A DNA stretch of 63,285 nucleotides, taken from assembly GCA_024276605.1 (NCBI GenBank), contig JAJRWX010000109.1, positions 1 to 63,285 on the forward strand, written 5' to 3'. A program made the position numbers and the translations under genes. This DNA is from Planctomycetota bacterium (GTDB taxonomy: Bacteria > Planctomycetota > Phycisphaerae > UBA1845). The notes below the pieces were generated by a model, which saw only the letters and a list, made by a program, of their open reading frames with translations, was not told the DNA's origin and made no database searches. Shown here piece after piece: positions 8,681 through 17,064 of this stretch (position 1 is its first letter; each line of letters opens with the position of its first letter).

Positions 8681-10561
8681 TTATAATTCCGATTCGGGTC
8701 GTCCTGTTGGTCGTCCTGGTCCAAAAAGTTCTGCGACATTGGGTTGTTCCCACATCAGGCGAGAGTCAATCGCACCATCTGCGCAGAGGTGATATAACGT
8801 TCTCACGATCGTGCTATAATCCAGCCCCAAACCGGTGACGTGGCCTTGGGCATCAGCACTGGCTTGCGATCCCATCAACTGGATGAGTTTCTTCACATCA
8901 CGCGACGACTTGATAGGAGGAGACATGTGTCCGCTTGTTGTTACTTGGCGAAGTAGTGTGAGTGTATCATCGTTGATCTGGGCGTTAATCGTGACTTTGC
9001 CATTGGGGGAGCGATAGAAGATTGGCGGTTTGCATTGCGTTTTTTCCCCGAACAGAACCAATGTTCTTGATCCGGTTCGTTTGGCGTAGATGAAAGTTGA
9101 ATGGGCATCGGGTACCAAGTCGAGAATGAAATTGTCGGCTCCGATGCGAAGTCGCGTGATGGATGCATCATCACGGTCCGACAGCGCTTCGTAGGCGGCG
9201 ATTTGTACGCGTGGGTCATCGTCATGTAATAAACGCCGAAGCGCGATACCGGCTACAGCCATTCCCTTCTCGCCGCCTAACGCACGGATGGCATTGAATC
9301 GACGTGGATCAAGGGGATCCTGCGCGATCAAAGCGACGGCATCTGCGGCAATATGATCACCCAGACGTAGTCCGGCTACGGCGGAATAAAAACGAACATG
9401 CGGCTTGGGATGTCCATAGAGTTGGCTAAGTTCGCCAACGGCGGTCTGTCCAATACCTTCCATCGCTAATGAGATTAAGGCATGCGGTGCATCTTCGTTG
9501 ACAAGTTCTTGTCGTAATTCTCGCGCGCGGATAGCTTCAAATCGTCGGTTCGATGATAAATACAGCGCGCGAACCAGCGATAGAAAGTGGCCCGTATCAT
9601 CTGCATAGGTATGGGGTACGTATAGTTTGATAAACGAAGGGGAGATCGCACTGGCAATGGGCGGATCGTTTGGAAATTTAGCGTTGATGCGATCCTGAAT
9701 TTTTCTGGCCCAAAGATAAGAGGGTGAGGATAAAACCAGGCGTAGTTGGCGTGGCTTTAAGGCTTTGCCGCCACCTAGAACGGTTCCCTGTAATGGGCTG
9801 ATCTTGGTGGCCGCGTCCCCGCCGGCGAATGGGTTTAGGAAAAGCGGGCCGCTCGCTCGGGCTAACACCTTTCCTGCGATGGTTGTGCCAGCTGTGTTTC
9901 GATAGATTTGTAGGTCCGTAGGTGCCAAAATACCACCCACGAGTGATTTGGTTTGCGTGCCGGGAAGTGCTGTGACGGTAACATCGAACGCTTGTCCCAT
10001 AGAGTTCGCCACGGAAATTGTACCCTGTACCACGACGACGGCTGTATTGCGTGAGTCGATAAGTTGTTCGGGTGTGGTGTGTTTTTGACCGATCTCGGTG
10101 AGGATACGAAATCGCTGTTTGTACAACATTTCCACAAGCTGTTCGCGCACGTGTTTAGGACATTCACGCGACCCGTTTTCCCCTAGACCAAGTACCAACC
10201 CATACCCACGCACGCGCATGCCGCCTACGCCGTCGTAAAAAGCAAGTGCACCGATCGTATCGCGAATGGCGGCAGATTTCGTCCACGGACTGAGTTGTGG
10301 AGCTACCCCCAGATCAACCTGTTTAGTTGACACTTTTTCCCAAATAAAAGGACCACAACCTGTAGCACAAAACATCACAGCGACCAAAAGCGCAACGGCC
10401 ATGATACGTGCATGCAAAGTTGGTCCGGCGGTTGTGGTTGAAAATAAAGAAACAAATATGACTCTAACTTGCCTAAGCATGCTGTGCCCCGTAGATGGCA
10501 TGGTTTTTATGCACGTCAATGGATAACGAAAATCTCTTCCCCCGCATGAGCATACTGACAT
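8681..10561 (-). CDS. FlgI-like (flagellar P-ring fold) lipoprotein with HEAT-type repeats
   Basis: The 626-residue frame contains a lipobox-like ATGC at residues 66-69 after a hydrophobic stretch, so the true start is probably an internal Met (residue 28, or 21) and the protein is a lipoprotein. Residues about 95-230 resemble the FlgI P-ring core: RGYGLVLGLGENGS, then VVVVQGTISVANSMGQAFDVTVTALPGTQTKSLVGG, in the same order as in FlgI. Residues about 375-480 are Ala/Leu-rich HEAT-like repeats (LRLGDHIAADAVALIAQ, LRRLLHDDDPRVQIAAYEAL). No other flagellar genes occur in the window and the neighbours are quinone genes, so this is unlikely to be a true P-ring. A structural role in the cell wall or outer membrane is an inference from the fold. 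Confidence 0.75.
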   Translation of the reverse strand: MSVCSCGGRDFRYPLTCIKTMPSTGHSMLRQVRVIFVSLFSTTTAGPTLHARIMAVALLVAVMFCATGCGPFIWEKVSTKQVDLGVAPQLSPWTKSAAIRDTIGALAFYDGVGGMRVRGYGLVLGLGENGSRECPKHVREQLVEMLYKQRFRILTEIGQKHTTPEQLIDSRNTAVVVVQGTISVANSMGQAFDVTVTALPGTQTKSLVGGILAPTDLQIYRNTAGTTIAGKVLARASGPLFLNPFAGGDAATKISPLQGTVLGGGKALKPRQLRLVLSSPSYLWARKIQDRINAKFPNDPPIASAISPSFIKLYVPHTYADDTGHFLSLVRALYLSSNRRFEAIRARELRQELVNEDAPHALISLAMEGIGQTAVGELSQLYGHPKPHVRFYSAVAGLRLGDHIAADAVALIAQDPLDPRRFNAIRALGGEKGMAVAGIALRRLLHDDDPRVQIAAYEALSDRDDASITRLRIGADNFILDLVPDAHSTFIYAKRTGSRTLVLFGEKTQCKPPIFYRSPNGKVTINAQINDDTLTLLRQVTTSGHMSPPIKSSRDVKKLIQLMGSQASADAQGHVTGLGLDYSTIVRTLYHLCADGAIDSRLMWEQPNVAELFGPGRPTGRPESEL

Positions 10562-10604
10562 AGGTGACTGATCGTCAAGTAAAGGTGTATCTTTACGACG
10601 TAAT

Positions 10605-11519
10605 TCAAGGAACCGGCCCGCGTGAAAGTAAAATATCTCCGATGGCTGCTATGGCAAACATTAAGCTCACAACTCCGTTTAGGGTGAAAAAAGCCAGGTT
10701 CACACGACTATAATTGCCAGGGTAAACGATGGCATTTTCAATGGCCAGCACTATGGCGGCACCCACCAAGCCGACGAAGTACAGCGTACCCAACTGGGCA
10801 GTGACACCCACGCCTATTAGTGCAAGTACGACGATGATATGCGCGATGCGAGCGATGAACAATGCGGCGGATGGTCCCAGGCGTGAGGGTAGACTATGAA
10901 GTTTTTCACATCGATCGATGTCTATATCTTGGCAAGCGTAGATGATGTCGAAACCGGCAATCCAACAGGCGACAGCTATGGTCAGTAGTCCTACTGTTGG
11001 ACCGATGGATGCAGGATGGACCGCCAGCCAGGCTGCACCTGGAGATAAAGCAATCGATAGGCCCAGGTAAAAGTGTGACCACTGAGTGAATCGCTTGGTG
11101 AATGAGTATCCACAAAGCAATGCCAGCATAGGCGTAGACAATACGATAGGCCAGTAGTTGCCGTAAACCAATGCGAAACCTAAGCAACCAAGGATGAAAA
11201 AAAACGTGGAAATACCTAACATGATCCATCCCATCGTCAGGCTTAATTGACCCGCAGGAAGCGGTCGCGAGGCTGTTCGTGGATTGCGTGCGTCGATCCC
11301 GGCGTCAACAATACGATTGAAAGTCATCGCGACACTGCGCGCGGTAATCATACACACTACGACAAGGCCAAGCTGTCCCAGGTGCGGGATGCCGCGACCT
11401 TCGATATTTCTCCCCGCAAGAAAAGCTGCCAACAGCGCAAACGGCAGCGCGAAGACGGAGTGCGATAACTTGACCATTTCAGCCCAGATGCGTAGGGAAG
11501 TCATCGCTTTGCTAATCAC
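10605..11519 (-). CDS. ubiA: UbiA-family aromatic polyprenyltransferase (quinone biosynthesis)
   Basis: This 304-residue integral membrane enzyme has about eight to nine hydrophobic helices. Both aspartate-rich motifs of the UbiA superfamily are present: NRIVDAGIDARNPRTASRPL around residues 68-87 and DIIYACQDIDIDR around residues 190-202. These bind the Mg-prenyl diphosphate while an aromatic acid is prenylated. The sequence style (FNRIVDAGIDARNPRTA) is that of the 4-hydroxybenzoate prenyltransferase-like proteins, including MqnP of the futalosine menaquinone route. It overlaps ubiX by 8 bp; the start is GTG at 11519 or ATG at 11504. The adjacency of ubiX and ubiE supports a menaquinone role, but which aromatic acid is prenylated cannot be decided from this window. 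Confidence 0.9.
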   Translation of the reverse strand: MISKAMTSLRIWAEMVKLSHSVFALPFALLAAFLAGRNIEGRGIPHLGQLGLVVVCMITARSVAMTFNRIVDAGIDARNPRTASRPLPAGQLSLTMGWIMLGISTFFFILGCLGFALVYGNYWPIVLSTPMLALLCGYSFTKRFTQWSHFYLGLSIALSPGAAWLAVHPASIGPTVGLLTIAVACWIAGFDIIYACQDIDIDRCEKLHSLPSRLGPSAALFIARIAHIIVVLALIGVGVTAQLGTLYFVGLVGAAIVLAIENAIVYPGNYSRVNLAFFTLNGVVSLMFAIAAIGDILLSRGPVP

Positions 11520-12150
11520 TCAATGGTTCCTTTTTCATCTGTGATGTTATTTCAAGTTGCGCCGCCCAACGCGTATTCAATGTATGTGGTACGGATACAA
11601 GATCCAATAACTTACCGACGACGAAATCGACCAAATCGTTGATGGACTGGGGCATCATGTAAAAACCAGGAGACGCAGGACAGATGATGGCCCCCACTTG
11701 ACTTAATCTCAATGCGTTTTGCAAGTCAATCTGACTCATGGGCATTTCTCGAGGGACGACGATAAGCGGGCGAGTTTCTTTTAATGTGACCGCTGCTGCG
11801 CGGCACAGCAAATTGTTAGCTAGGCCCGTCGCCACCGCAGCCAATGTATTACTACTGCATGGGCAGATGATCATAGCATTTATGGGATAGCTTCCACTCG
11901 CGATGATGGCGCCGACATCACGGCAGGAGTTAACAGTGATTTGATCCGACTCATGCCCTAGCAGGCCAAGCGCAGACACCTCAGTTATTGCCAACTCATC
12001 ATGGAGCAAGCGCTTCCCGTATTCCGTGGCTATCAGGTGAACATGTGCGCCGCCGTCAGTGAGGCATTCGATCAGCCGGCACGCGTATATCGCGCCACTG
12101 GCACCAGTGATGCCCAGAATGATGTGCTTGATGCTAGAAGGAGTATTCAT
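11512..12150 (-). CDS. ubiX: UbiX-like flavin prenyltransferase
   Basis: The 212-residue protein has the UbiX/Pad1 fold signatures: GITGASGAIYACRL at about residues 13-26 (FMN phosphate loop), CPCSSNTLAAVATGLANNLL at about 95-114, VVPREMPMS, and a C-terminal PASPGFYMMP. UbiX attaches dimethylallyl to FMN to give the prenylated flavin used by UbiD-type decarboxylases. No ubiD-like gene is in the window, so its partner must be elsewhere. The start codon overlaps the preceding gene in ATGA, and GAGG lies about 8 nt upstream, consistent with coupled translation. Confidence 0.92.
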   Translation of the reverse strand: MNTPSSIKHIILGITGASGAIYACRLIECLTDGGAHVHLIATEYGKRLLHDELAITEVSALGLLGHESDQITVNSCRDVGAIIASGSYPINAMIICPCSSNTLAAVATGLANNLLCRAAAVTLKETRPLIVVPREMPMSQIDLQNALRLSQVGAIICPASPGFYMMPQSINDLVDFVVGKLLDLVSVPHTLNTRWAAQLEITSQMKKEPLSD

Positions 12151-14063
12151 CGTCGAGCCTCAGTAAACTGTGTAGAGACCGGCCTGGGCATGAAACGCTG
12201 CGCTTCCTTGGCCCAAATGGAATTAGGGTATTCGCGGTATAAGCGGGCCATGGACTCATCACTTTTTCGTAATTGATCAGCCTGTTTATAAGCAACGCCC
12301 AAGCGAAAGAGCGTCTCAGCGACGATATCTCGGTTGTTGAATTTTTCGAGGCAGGTTTCAAGTCCTGTAATTTTCTCCTGCGAAGATGTTGCGCATTTAG
12401 CGATTTCCAAGGCGATGTTGTCTTGAATCTGAGAGTTGGGATAAGCCGCATCCAGGCGCCGTAGCTGATCCACATAGGTTGAGCTTCTGGGTATGATATC
12501 GAGTAAGCCGAACCAGATTGGCTCTTGACCACGACTTGGTCCGCTGATGGGGTCATAGTTGTAAATGGGATCTCGATTGTAGGCTAACAATTCGTACAGG
12601 CGCGTGGCCTGTAAAATAATCAAGTCGCGCGAGATGTTCAAACTTGTTTCCGTCGATTCCGGTGCCAGCACTATGCGAAGAGCGCTTTGGTTGAGATTGG
12701 GCGGGGTTTGACCTTCCGGTGGCTTGAAACCGCTATCGAGTTTGAATAACACTTGCAGCAGTTCGTCCCGTGCACGATCAACGTTGCCCATGCGTGCATC
12801 CAATTTGGCTAATTGCAACAGCGCGACCGCTGAAAGAATGGAGTCCGGGTAATTGGCCACCAGCAAACGCCAACTTTCACGTGAGGCGGCGTTGGGGAAA
12901 TCGTCGTAAAAGCGAATCCATTTACTTTGCTGGAATTCAACCGGGTCAACGCGACGATCATAGGCTTTGGCCTTGAGATACAGTACATTGCCCGCATAGG
13001 GGCTTCGTGGGAAATATTTTAGGAACCAATCGCAACGGGATATGATTTCTGACTGATGACGCACAAGAACGGTTTCTTCGCGTGATAGATCAGACGCCAA
13101 GCTAAACAGCCATCGTTGTTCGATCATCTCCCGCATAGACTCGACGCTTTGTCCGCGCATGGGACGCTGGGCCATTTCCTCGCGGATGGCTTGTTCAAGA
13201 CCCCGTGAGGCGTCAACATCTGAAAATGATACTCGATTATGTGAGGAGAGCAGGCGATAATACAATTCGTCTCGTCCTACATAATACTCGAAAAGCCCCA
13301 CTGGCAAGCCGAGCATGATAGCCAGCAACGGTGTGACGGCGCCAGGGCGATAGTCCACCAACTTGGCAATGAGCAATACGATAAAGAACACGGTAGTAGA
13401 AAACACAATAGCCAGTACCCAAGGTGCAATAAACTTGATGCGATCTGCCGGATTGATTTGTAATAATGGGCTGTCAAAACTACCCTGCCAGGCAAGTGCC
13501 AGATAGATAACCGCAGGAATCAATCCCCACAGCGCGGATACAAATCGAAATTTTGATCGAAACGGACGCACCGAAGAGAGAATGCATGACGCAATGAGAG
13601 TGATGCCCAGCCAAGGCATCACGGCAAAGAAAGAAACGACGGCAATAAAGGGCAAGCTAAACGCAAAGCCGTACAAAATACTGATCAGAATCGGGATGGC
13701 AATCATCGCCGACATTAAGAGTCCCAGAATGGGAATTTGCATGGGGATATATTGCACGCTGATAGGCTCTACCAATAGTGAGCCGAGTGAGACGGGGGTG
13801 TCCGACCAGAATCGAAAAGTTTGTATAAAATCATCCCAATAGGTCATCGAATAAGGCGCGAAAATTTCTCCGCTCCGTAGCCAAAAAGCGAAATTGCACA
13901 CGCCGGCGAAGAGTATCACATTGACGGCCAGTAAAACGAAAGCCCGCGTTCGATACTTTGAACCTGATCGTGACCAAACGTTCTTAAAGATGCTACTGGC
14001 ATAGGCAGTGCTATCCTGCGAAGTGGCTAAAGGTGAAGTCGATGTTTGCGTCGAGTGGTTCAT
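12147..14063 (-). CDS. Membrane protein with C-terminal TPR-like/outer-membrane-assembly-like repeats
   Basis: This 638-residue protein has no recognised name. The first 270 residues hold about six hydrophobic segments (for example around 43-63, 110-140, 142-165, 172-190, 212-236 and 244-264). The rest is soluble and helical, with tetratricopeptide-like units: SPYAGNVLYLKAKAY, YPDSILSAVALLQLAKLDA, YPNSQIQDNIALEIAK, DIVAETLFRLGVAYKQADQ and YPNSIWAKEAQRF. The spacing and the repeated YPxS motif resemble YbgF/BamD-type assembly factors. It sits between ubiE and ubiX in an overlapping operon, so it is co-expressed with quinone biosynthesis. Whether it takes part in that pathway or in envelope assembly is unknown. 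Confidence 0.75.
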   Translation of the reverse strand: MNHSTQTSTSPLATSQDSTAYASSIFKNVWSRSGSKYRTRAFVLLAVNVILFAGVCNFAFWLRSGEIFAPYSMTYWDDFIQTFRFWSDTPVSLGSLLVEPISVQYIPMQIPILGLLMSAMIAIPILISILYGFAFSLPFIAVVSFFAVMPWLGITLIASCILSSVRPFRSKFRFVSALWGLIPAVIYLALAWQGSFDSPLLQINPADRIKFIAPWVLAIVFSTTVFFIVLLIAKLVDYRPGAVTPLLAIMLGLPVGLFEYYVGRDELYYRLLSSHNRVSFSDVDASRGLEQAIREEMAQRPMRGQSVESMREMIEQRWLFSLASDLSREETVLVRHQSEIISRCDWFLKYFPRSPYAGNVLYLKAKAYDRRVDPVEFQQSKWIRFYDDFPNAASRESWRLLVANYPDSILSAVALLQLAKLDARMGNVDRARDELLQVLFKLDSGFKPPEGQTPPNLNQSALRIVLAPESTETSLNISRDLIILQATRLYELLAYNRDPIYNYDPISGPSRGQEPIWFGLLDIIPRSSTYVDQLRRLDAAYPNSQIQDNIALEIAKCATSSQEKITGLETCLEKFNNRDIVAETLFRLGVAYKQADQLRKSDESMARLYREYPNSIWAKEAQRFMPRPVSTQFTEARR

Positions 14064-14066
14064 ATC

Positions 14067-14834
14067 TTATTCATGCATCTGAGCCAAGTATATCGTTACG
14101 ACGCCCATGGTCAGATGCTTAGCTTGGCAGTTTGAAAACCCGGATTGATCTAAGCGATTCACCATTTCTTCAGCGTCTAGGAAGGAAACAACCGAGCGGG
14201 GAAGATAGCGATAAGCGCCGCTTCGATCTCGACTAATCCACGATGCCCCAATAGGCATGATGTAATTCGCGTAGAGTTCATAAGCGCGACGGAACATCAG
14301 ATTGGTGGGGCGGGTGAATTCAAGGATAATAGCCCGACCGCCCGGACGAAGGACGCGGGCCATTTCGGCTAAACCTTTGTCTAAATCGACGAAGTTGCGT
14401 ACGCCGAATGCGCACGACACAATAGAGAATGAATGATCGGCAAATGGTAAATGCAGTGCATCCGACTCTACCCAGCGGATGCGATTGTCACCGCGCCCCG
14501 CTGCGCGTGATAGCATCTCATGGGCAAAATCCGTGCCGATGATCGATCTTGGTGAGGCCGAAGCGAAAGTACGTGCAAAATCACCCGTACCGCAGGCGAT
14601 ATCCAGCACGTCGTCATCAGCTCGCACCCTGGCTAGGTTTACCGCTTGCCGGCGCCAATAAGCATCTCGCCCGCCGCTAAACAACCGATTGACCAACTCG
14701 TAACGCGGAGCAATTTCATTAAACATGCCGCGTACGCGCTGGGCCTTATCAGCTACTTTATGCGGGCTGCGGAGAAGCGGTTTCGACCAAGCAGGCTTAT
14801 CAGTGACCATACCCATGGATATATTGTACTTCAA
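14067..14834 (-). CDS. ubiE: UbiE/MenG demethylmenaquinone methyltransferase
   Basis: The 255-residue class I SAM-dependent methyltransferase has the full UbiE/MenG pattern: VRGMFNEIAPRYELVNRLFSGG near residues 34-55, the SAM loop VLDIACGTGDFA near 77-88, SDALHLPFADHSFSIVSCAFGVRN, and EMARVLRPGGRAIILEFTRP. It C-methylates the quinone ring late in menaquinone (or ubiquinone) synthesis. The frame begins at a TTG; ATG codons 6 and 8 codons further on (14816, 14810) are more likely starts. It is the first gene of the quinone/envelope operon, 3 bp from the membrane-TPR gene. Confidence 0.93.
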   Translation of the reverse strand: MKYNISMGMVTDKPAWSKPLLRSPHKVADKAQRVRGMFNEIAPRYELVNRLFSGGRDAYWRRQAVNLARVRADDDVLDIACGTGDFARTFASASPRSIIGTDFAHEMLSRAAGRGDNRIRWVESDALHLPFADHSFSIVSCAFGVRNFVDLDKGLAEMARVLRPGGRAIILEFTRPTNLMFRRAYELYANYIMPIGASWISRDRSGAYRYLPRSVVSFLDAEEMVNRLDQSGFSNCQAKHLTMGVVTIYLAQMHE

Positions 14835-14979
14835 AACCGCCGGGGTGGGCTATACCTGCGCCGAATGCACCTGTCGGTCCAAATGGACATGGGCCGGTCC
14901 CATGATACCCACATACGTCGTACCCGCGAAGGCGTGTATCCAGCCTTACCAGCTGAAGATGGGTGACATACCTTAGCGC

Positions 14980-15040
14980 GTAGGGCAGGTCAACCTTTCG
15001 CCAATGCTTATTGCATTGGCGAAAGAACGACCTGCCCTAC
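14980..15040. repeat. 61-bp imperfect palindrome
   Basis: Two 28-nt arms (14980-15007 and 15013-15040) are complementary except for a central 3-nt bubble, AAC opposite AAC, and are separated by the 5-nt loop TTATT. The arm ends read GTAGGGCAGGTC and its complement. No T-tract follows on either strand, so a simple intrinsic terminator is not indicated. Such a structure could form a cruciform or protect an mRNA 3' end. Confidence 0.75.
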
Positions 15041-15107
15041 CCCTACGTGTTGAAGACACGGGTCGCTGGCGCTTGCCGCTCGGATCAGTACGCGGCGCGG
15101 CGTGTGG

Positions 15108-15134
15108 CATGCCCAAGCTGAAAGCGCGGGCATG
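15108..15134 (-). repeat. Family C short palindrome, copy 2
   Basis: CATGCCC / GGGCATG flank a 13-nt centre containing AAGCTG and GCGC. Read on the minus strand it matches the unit at 199-226 almost base for base, apart from the loop. Confidence 0.5.
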
Positions 15135-15142
15135 TCGGCGGG

Positions 15143-15254
15143 TGTCCCATCTCGTTTTCGAGGTGGGGGAGTCGATGATGGCGGGTGAATCTCGTCATGA
15201 AAGAAAGAGAAACGTCGTCATCGACTCCCCCACGTCCAAAAGGAAGGACATGTG
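15143..15254. repeat. Inverted pair of family A hairpins
   Basis: The left unit is on the minus strand: stem 146-154 / 159-167 of this kilobase (CCCATCTCG with CGAGGTGGG, loop TTTT), followed by the reverse complement of CATCGACTCCCCC. The right unit is on the plus strand: CATCGACTCCCCC, then CACGTCC, an A-rich loop and GGACATGTG, with one stem mismatch. The two units face away from each other around a 36-bp centre, an arrangement like paired REP elements (BIMEs). Confidence 0.7.
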
Positions 15255-15294
15255 TCACCCAGTCATGCCAAACGTGGCGCATTATGCCACACAT

Positions 15295-15906
15295 CTATCG
15301 CGCTTTGGCGTATCGATCGGCTACGTCTGTCCAGTTGACGACATTCCACCAAGCGGCGATGTAATCCGGACGGCGGTTTTGATAGTTGAGATAGTAAGCG
15401 TGTTCCCAGACGTCGATGCCGAGGATGGGCTTTAAGCCTTCCGTTAATGGGCTGGTTTGGTTGGGGTAGGCTTTTACGACGAGATTTCCGTTACTTTCAA
15501 CGCAAAGCCACGCCCACCCGCTGCCAAACTGGGTGGCTGCGGCGCTGGCGAATTGCTCTTTGAATCCGTCAAAGCTGCTAAAGGCATTGGCGATACCATC
15601 GGCCAGCCCACCACTTGGTGTGCCGCCACCGTTGGGACACATGTTGTTCCAGAATATGGTGTGGTTGAGATGCCCGCCGCCATGATTGTTGACTGCACCT
15701 CGAATGTCTTCAGGTACGGCGGACAAATTACTTAGTAAGTCCTCAACGCTTTTGGATTCCAATTCAGGATGCTTGGACAGTGCTGCATTCAATTTGCTTA
15801 CATACGCGGCATGGTGTTTGTCATGATGGATTTCCATTGTTTTCGCATCGATGTGTGGTTCCAATGCAGAAAAATCGTATGGAAGAGCGGGTACTTCATG
15901 GGCCAT
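15295..15906 (-). CDS. sodA: Superoxide dismutase, Mn/Fe family (Mn-like)
   Basis: The 203-residue enzyme converts superoxide to oxygen and hydrogen peroxide in the cytoplasm. The four metal ligands are in place: His27 (EIHHDKHH), His82 ([11 protein letters not shown]), Asp165 and His169 (DVWEHAYYL). The GGGHLNH context and PNQTSPL near residue 148 are more typical of Mn or cambialistic enzymes than of strict Fe types, but metal choice cannot be settled by sequence alone. An upstream in-frame Met would add 15 residues. The ATG at 15906 was chosen because AGGAG lies 8 nt before it and the protein then begins in the standard way ([11 protein letters not shown]). Confidence 0.94.
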   Translation of the reverse strand: MAHEVPALPYDFSALEPHIDAKTMEIHHDKHHAAYVSKLNAALSKHPELESKSVEDLLSNLSAVPEDIRGAVNNHGGGHLNHTIFWNNMCPNGGGTPSGGLADGIANAFSSFDGFKEQFASAAATQFGSGWAWLCVESNGNLVVKAYPNQTSPLTEGLKPILGIDVWEHAYYLNYQNRRPDYIAAWWNVVNWTDVADRYAKAR

Positions 15907-16248
15907 GGTCTGTTCTCCTAAGTTGTTTTTGCCAGCGCGGGCACCATGCACTAAAGCATCAAAACCACTCTAGCAAGATCAATGGATCGGCCAAGTCGAT
16001 AGGATTGCTCTCGCGTATGTGCCAGCAGTTACAATGAAAATTTATCTTTACCGAACGTGTTAAGAGCGTAGTACGCGTGAGCGAAACCGTCAAGATTTCA
16101 AGGTGAAAAATAATAGCCACACCTTCCGTCGTTCCCGTGCTATCAGGAAGCCAGTTTCATGACGTACATACGTTGGTGGCTGCTGGATTCCCGCCTTCGC
16201 GGGAATGACAAAGTGGTTCTACTGGACGGGCAGTCCAGTCCGTTTGAG
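15907..16248. other. Spacer upstream of the superoxide dismutase gene
   Basis: There are no supported genes. The interval carries the ribosome binding site and promoter of the dismutase gene on its left and the end of the Ig-like lipoprotein transcript on its right. It also holds an 8-bp perfect hairpin at 16187-16206. I see no recognisable Fur or SoxR site. Confidence 0.4.
16187..16206. repeat. REP-like palindrome (CCCGC-CTTC-GCGGG core)
   Basis: A perfect 8-bp stem (ATTCCCGC / GCGGGAAT) with a CTTC tetraloop lies about 40 bp beyond the stop of the Ig-like lipoprotein gene. A degenerate relative with the same CCCGCGAAGGCG core on the other strand lies around 14920-14945. The GGATTCCCGC-CTTC-GCGGGAATGAC type of palindrome is common in many bacterial genomes as a REP-like element. 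No T-tract follows. Confidence 0.6.
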
Positions 16249-16905
16249 CTACCGCCTTCCGCCGCCGGTATCGCCTGCTGTTTCATTGACTGTTAGTGTC
16301 AGCGTAGCAGGGTCGCTATCCTGGCCATCGTTGCTGCTACCAATGCATTGGAATTGCGGTGAGCCGGTGATGGCCGGCGTCAGTGTGACCATCCCGTTGC
16401 CATTTTGAATAAGCGAAATCGAAGGGCCGCTGATTTGTTCGATGACGAATGTTATCGCCGGTGTGACGCCGATGCTGCTGCAGGTCAGGGTGACTGTTTG
16501 GTCCACCCCAGCCGGATTTACGTTTGCCGTGATCGATACCGCTACCTGGTTTGGGCCGGAGACTATAGTCGTACATTGCGAGATGACCTGGAATAGACCA
16601 TCGCTTGCGGTCAAACGAATGACGGCACTGCCAGCTTGCAAGGCTGTAAAGGATGTAGTTGGGGATGTCGCGTTGGTGAACGTCCCAGCACCGCTGGGTA
16701 AGACTTCCCATAGGTAGGTGGGGATCGCGCCGGGGTCGATCTCGTTGGCAGCTACGCTACCGGATTCGCCCACAGCTAATTCGCTGGGACACGTTGGCTG
16801 AATGGAAATGGAAGCACAACCTACGGTACACATGGCGAACCATACGCTAATGGATGACCAAAGCCATATTCGATGCAAACAGTTTGTCACTATTATTGTT
16901 TCCAC
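16249..16905 (-). CDS. Lipoprotein with Ig/PKD-like beta domains
   Basis: The 218-residue protein has an N-terminal hydrophobic segment ending in a lipobox-like TVGC (about residues 27-30), so it is probably lipidated and anchored in an envelope membrane. The rest is composed of two Thr/Ser/Val-rich Ig or PKD-like units of about 90 residues each (ASISIQPTCP to VSGPN, and VAVSITANVNPAG to LTVNET). Each has strand patterns such as VIRLTASDG and ATLTLTVNE. The C terminus ends in a Gly-rich tail. It is monocistronic, 159 bp from the cytochrome gene. No enzyme motif is seen; a surface or adhesion role is only a guess. Confidence 0.7.
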   Translation of the reverse strand: METIIVTNCLHRIWLWSSISVWFAMCTVGCASISIQPTCPSELAVGESGSVAANEIDPGAIPTYLWEVLPSGAGTFTNATSPTTSFTALQAGSAVIRLTASDGLFQVISQCTTIVSGPNQVAVSITANVNPAGVDQTVTLTCSSIGVTPAITFVIEQISGPSISLIQNGNGMVTLTPAITGSPQFQCIGSSNDGQDSDPATLTLTVNETAGDTGGGRR

Positions 16906-17064
16906 GGTAACTAAGACTACGCTCCTATACTTATTGCACCTATCAAGGGATCAGCGGCAGAGCAATACATTTATACGCTACTTGAATGTACGTTAGCGCC
17001 GGTGGGTAGGCAATATGCGCCCCAAAGTGTTGCTGTCGGTGGATAGCCGTCGCCGTAAGATTAG

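Larger units (their letters stand above)
14835..15294. other. Repeat-rich spacer between ubiE and the superoxide dismutase gene
   Basis: No gene is supported here. The spacer contains a 61-bp imperfect palindrome, one family C palindrome, an inverted pair of family A hairpins, and a degenerate relative of the 16187-16206 palindrome (around 14920-14945, CCCGCGAAGGCG). It must also carry the ubiE operon promoter and the 3' end of the superoxide dismutase transcript. Confidence 0.6.
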
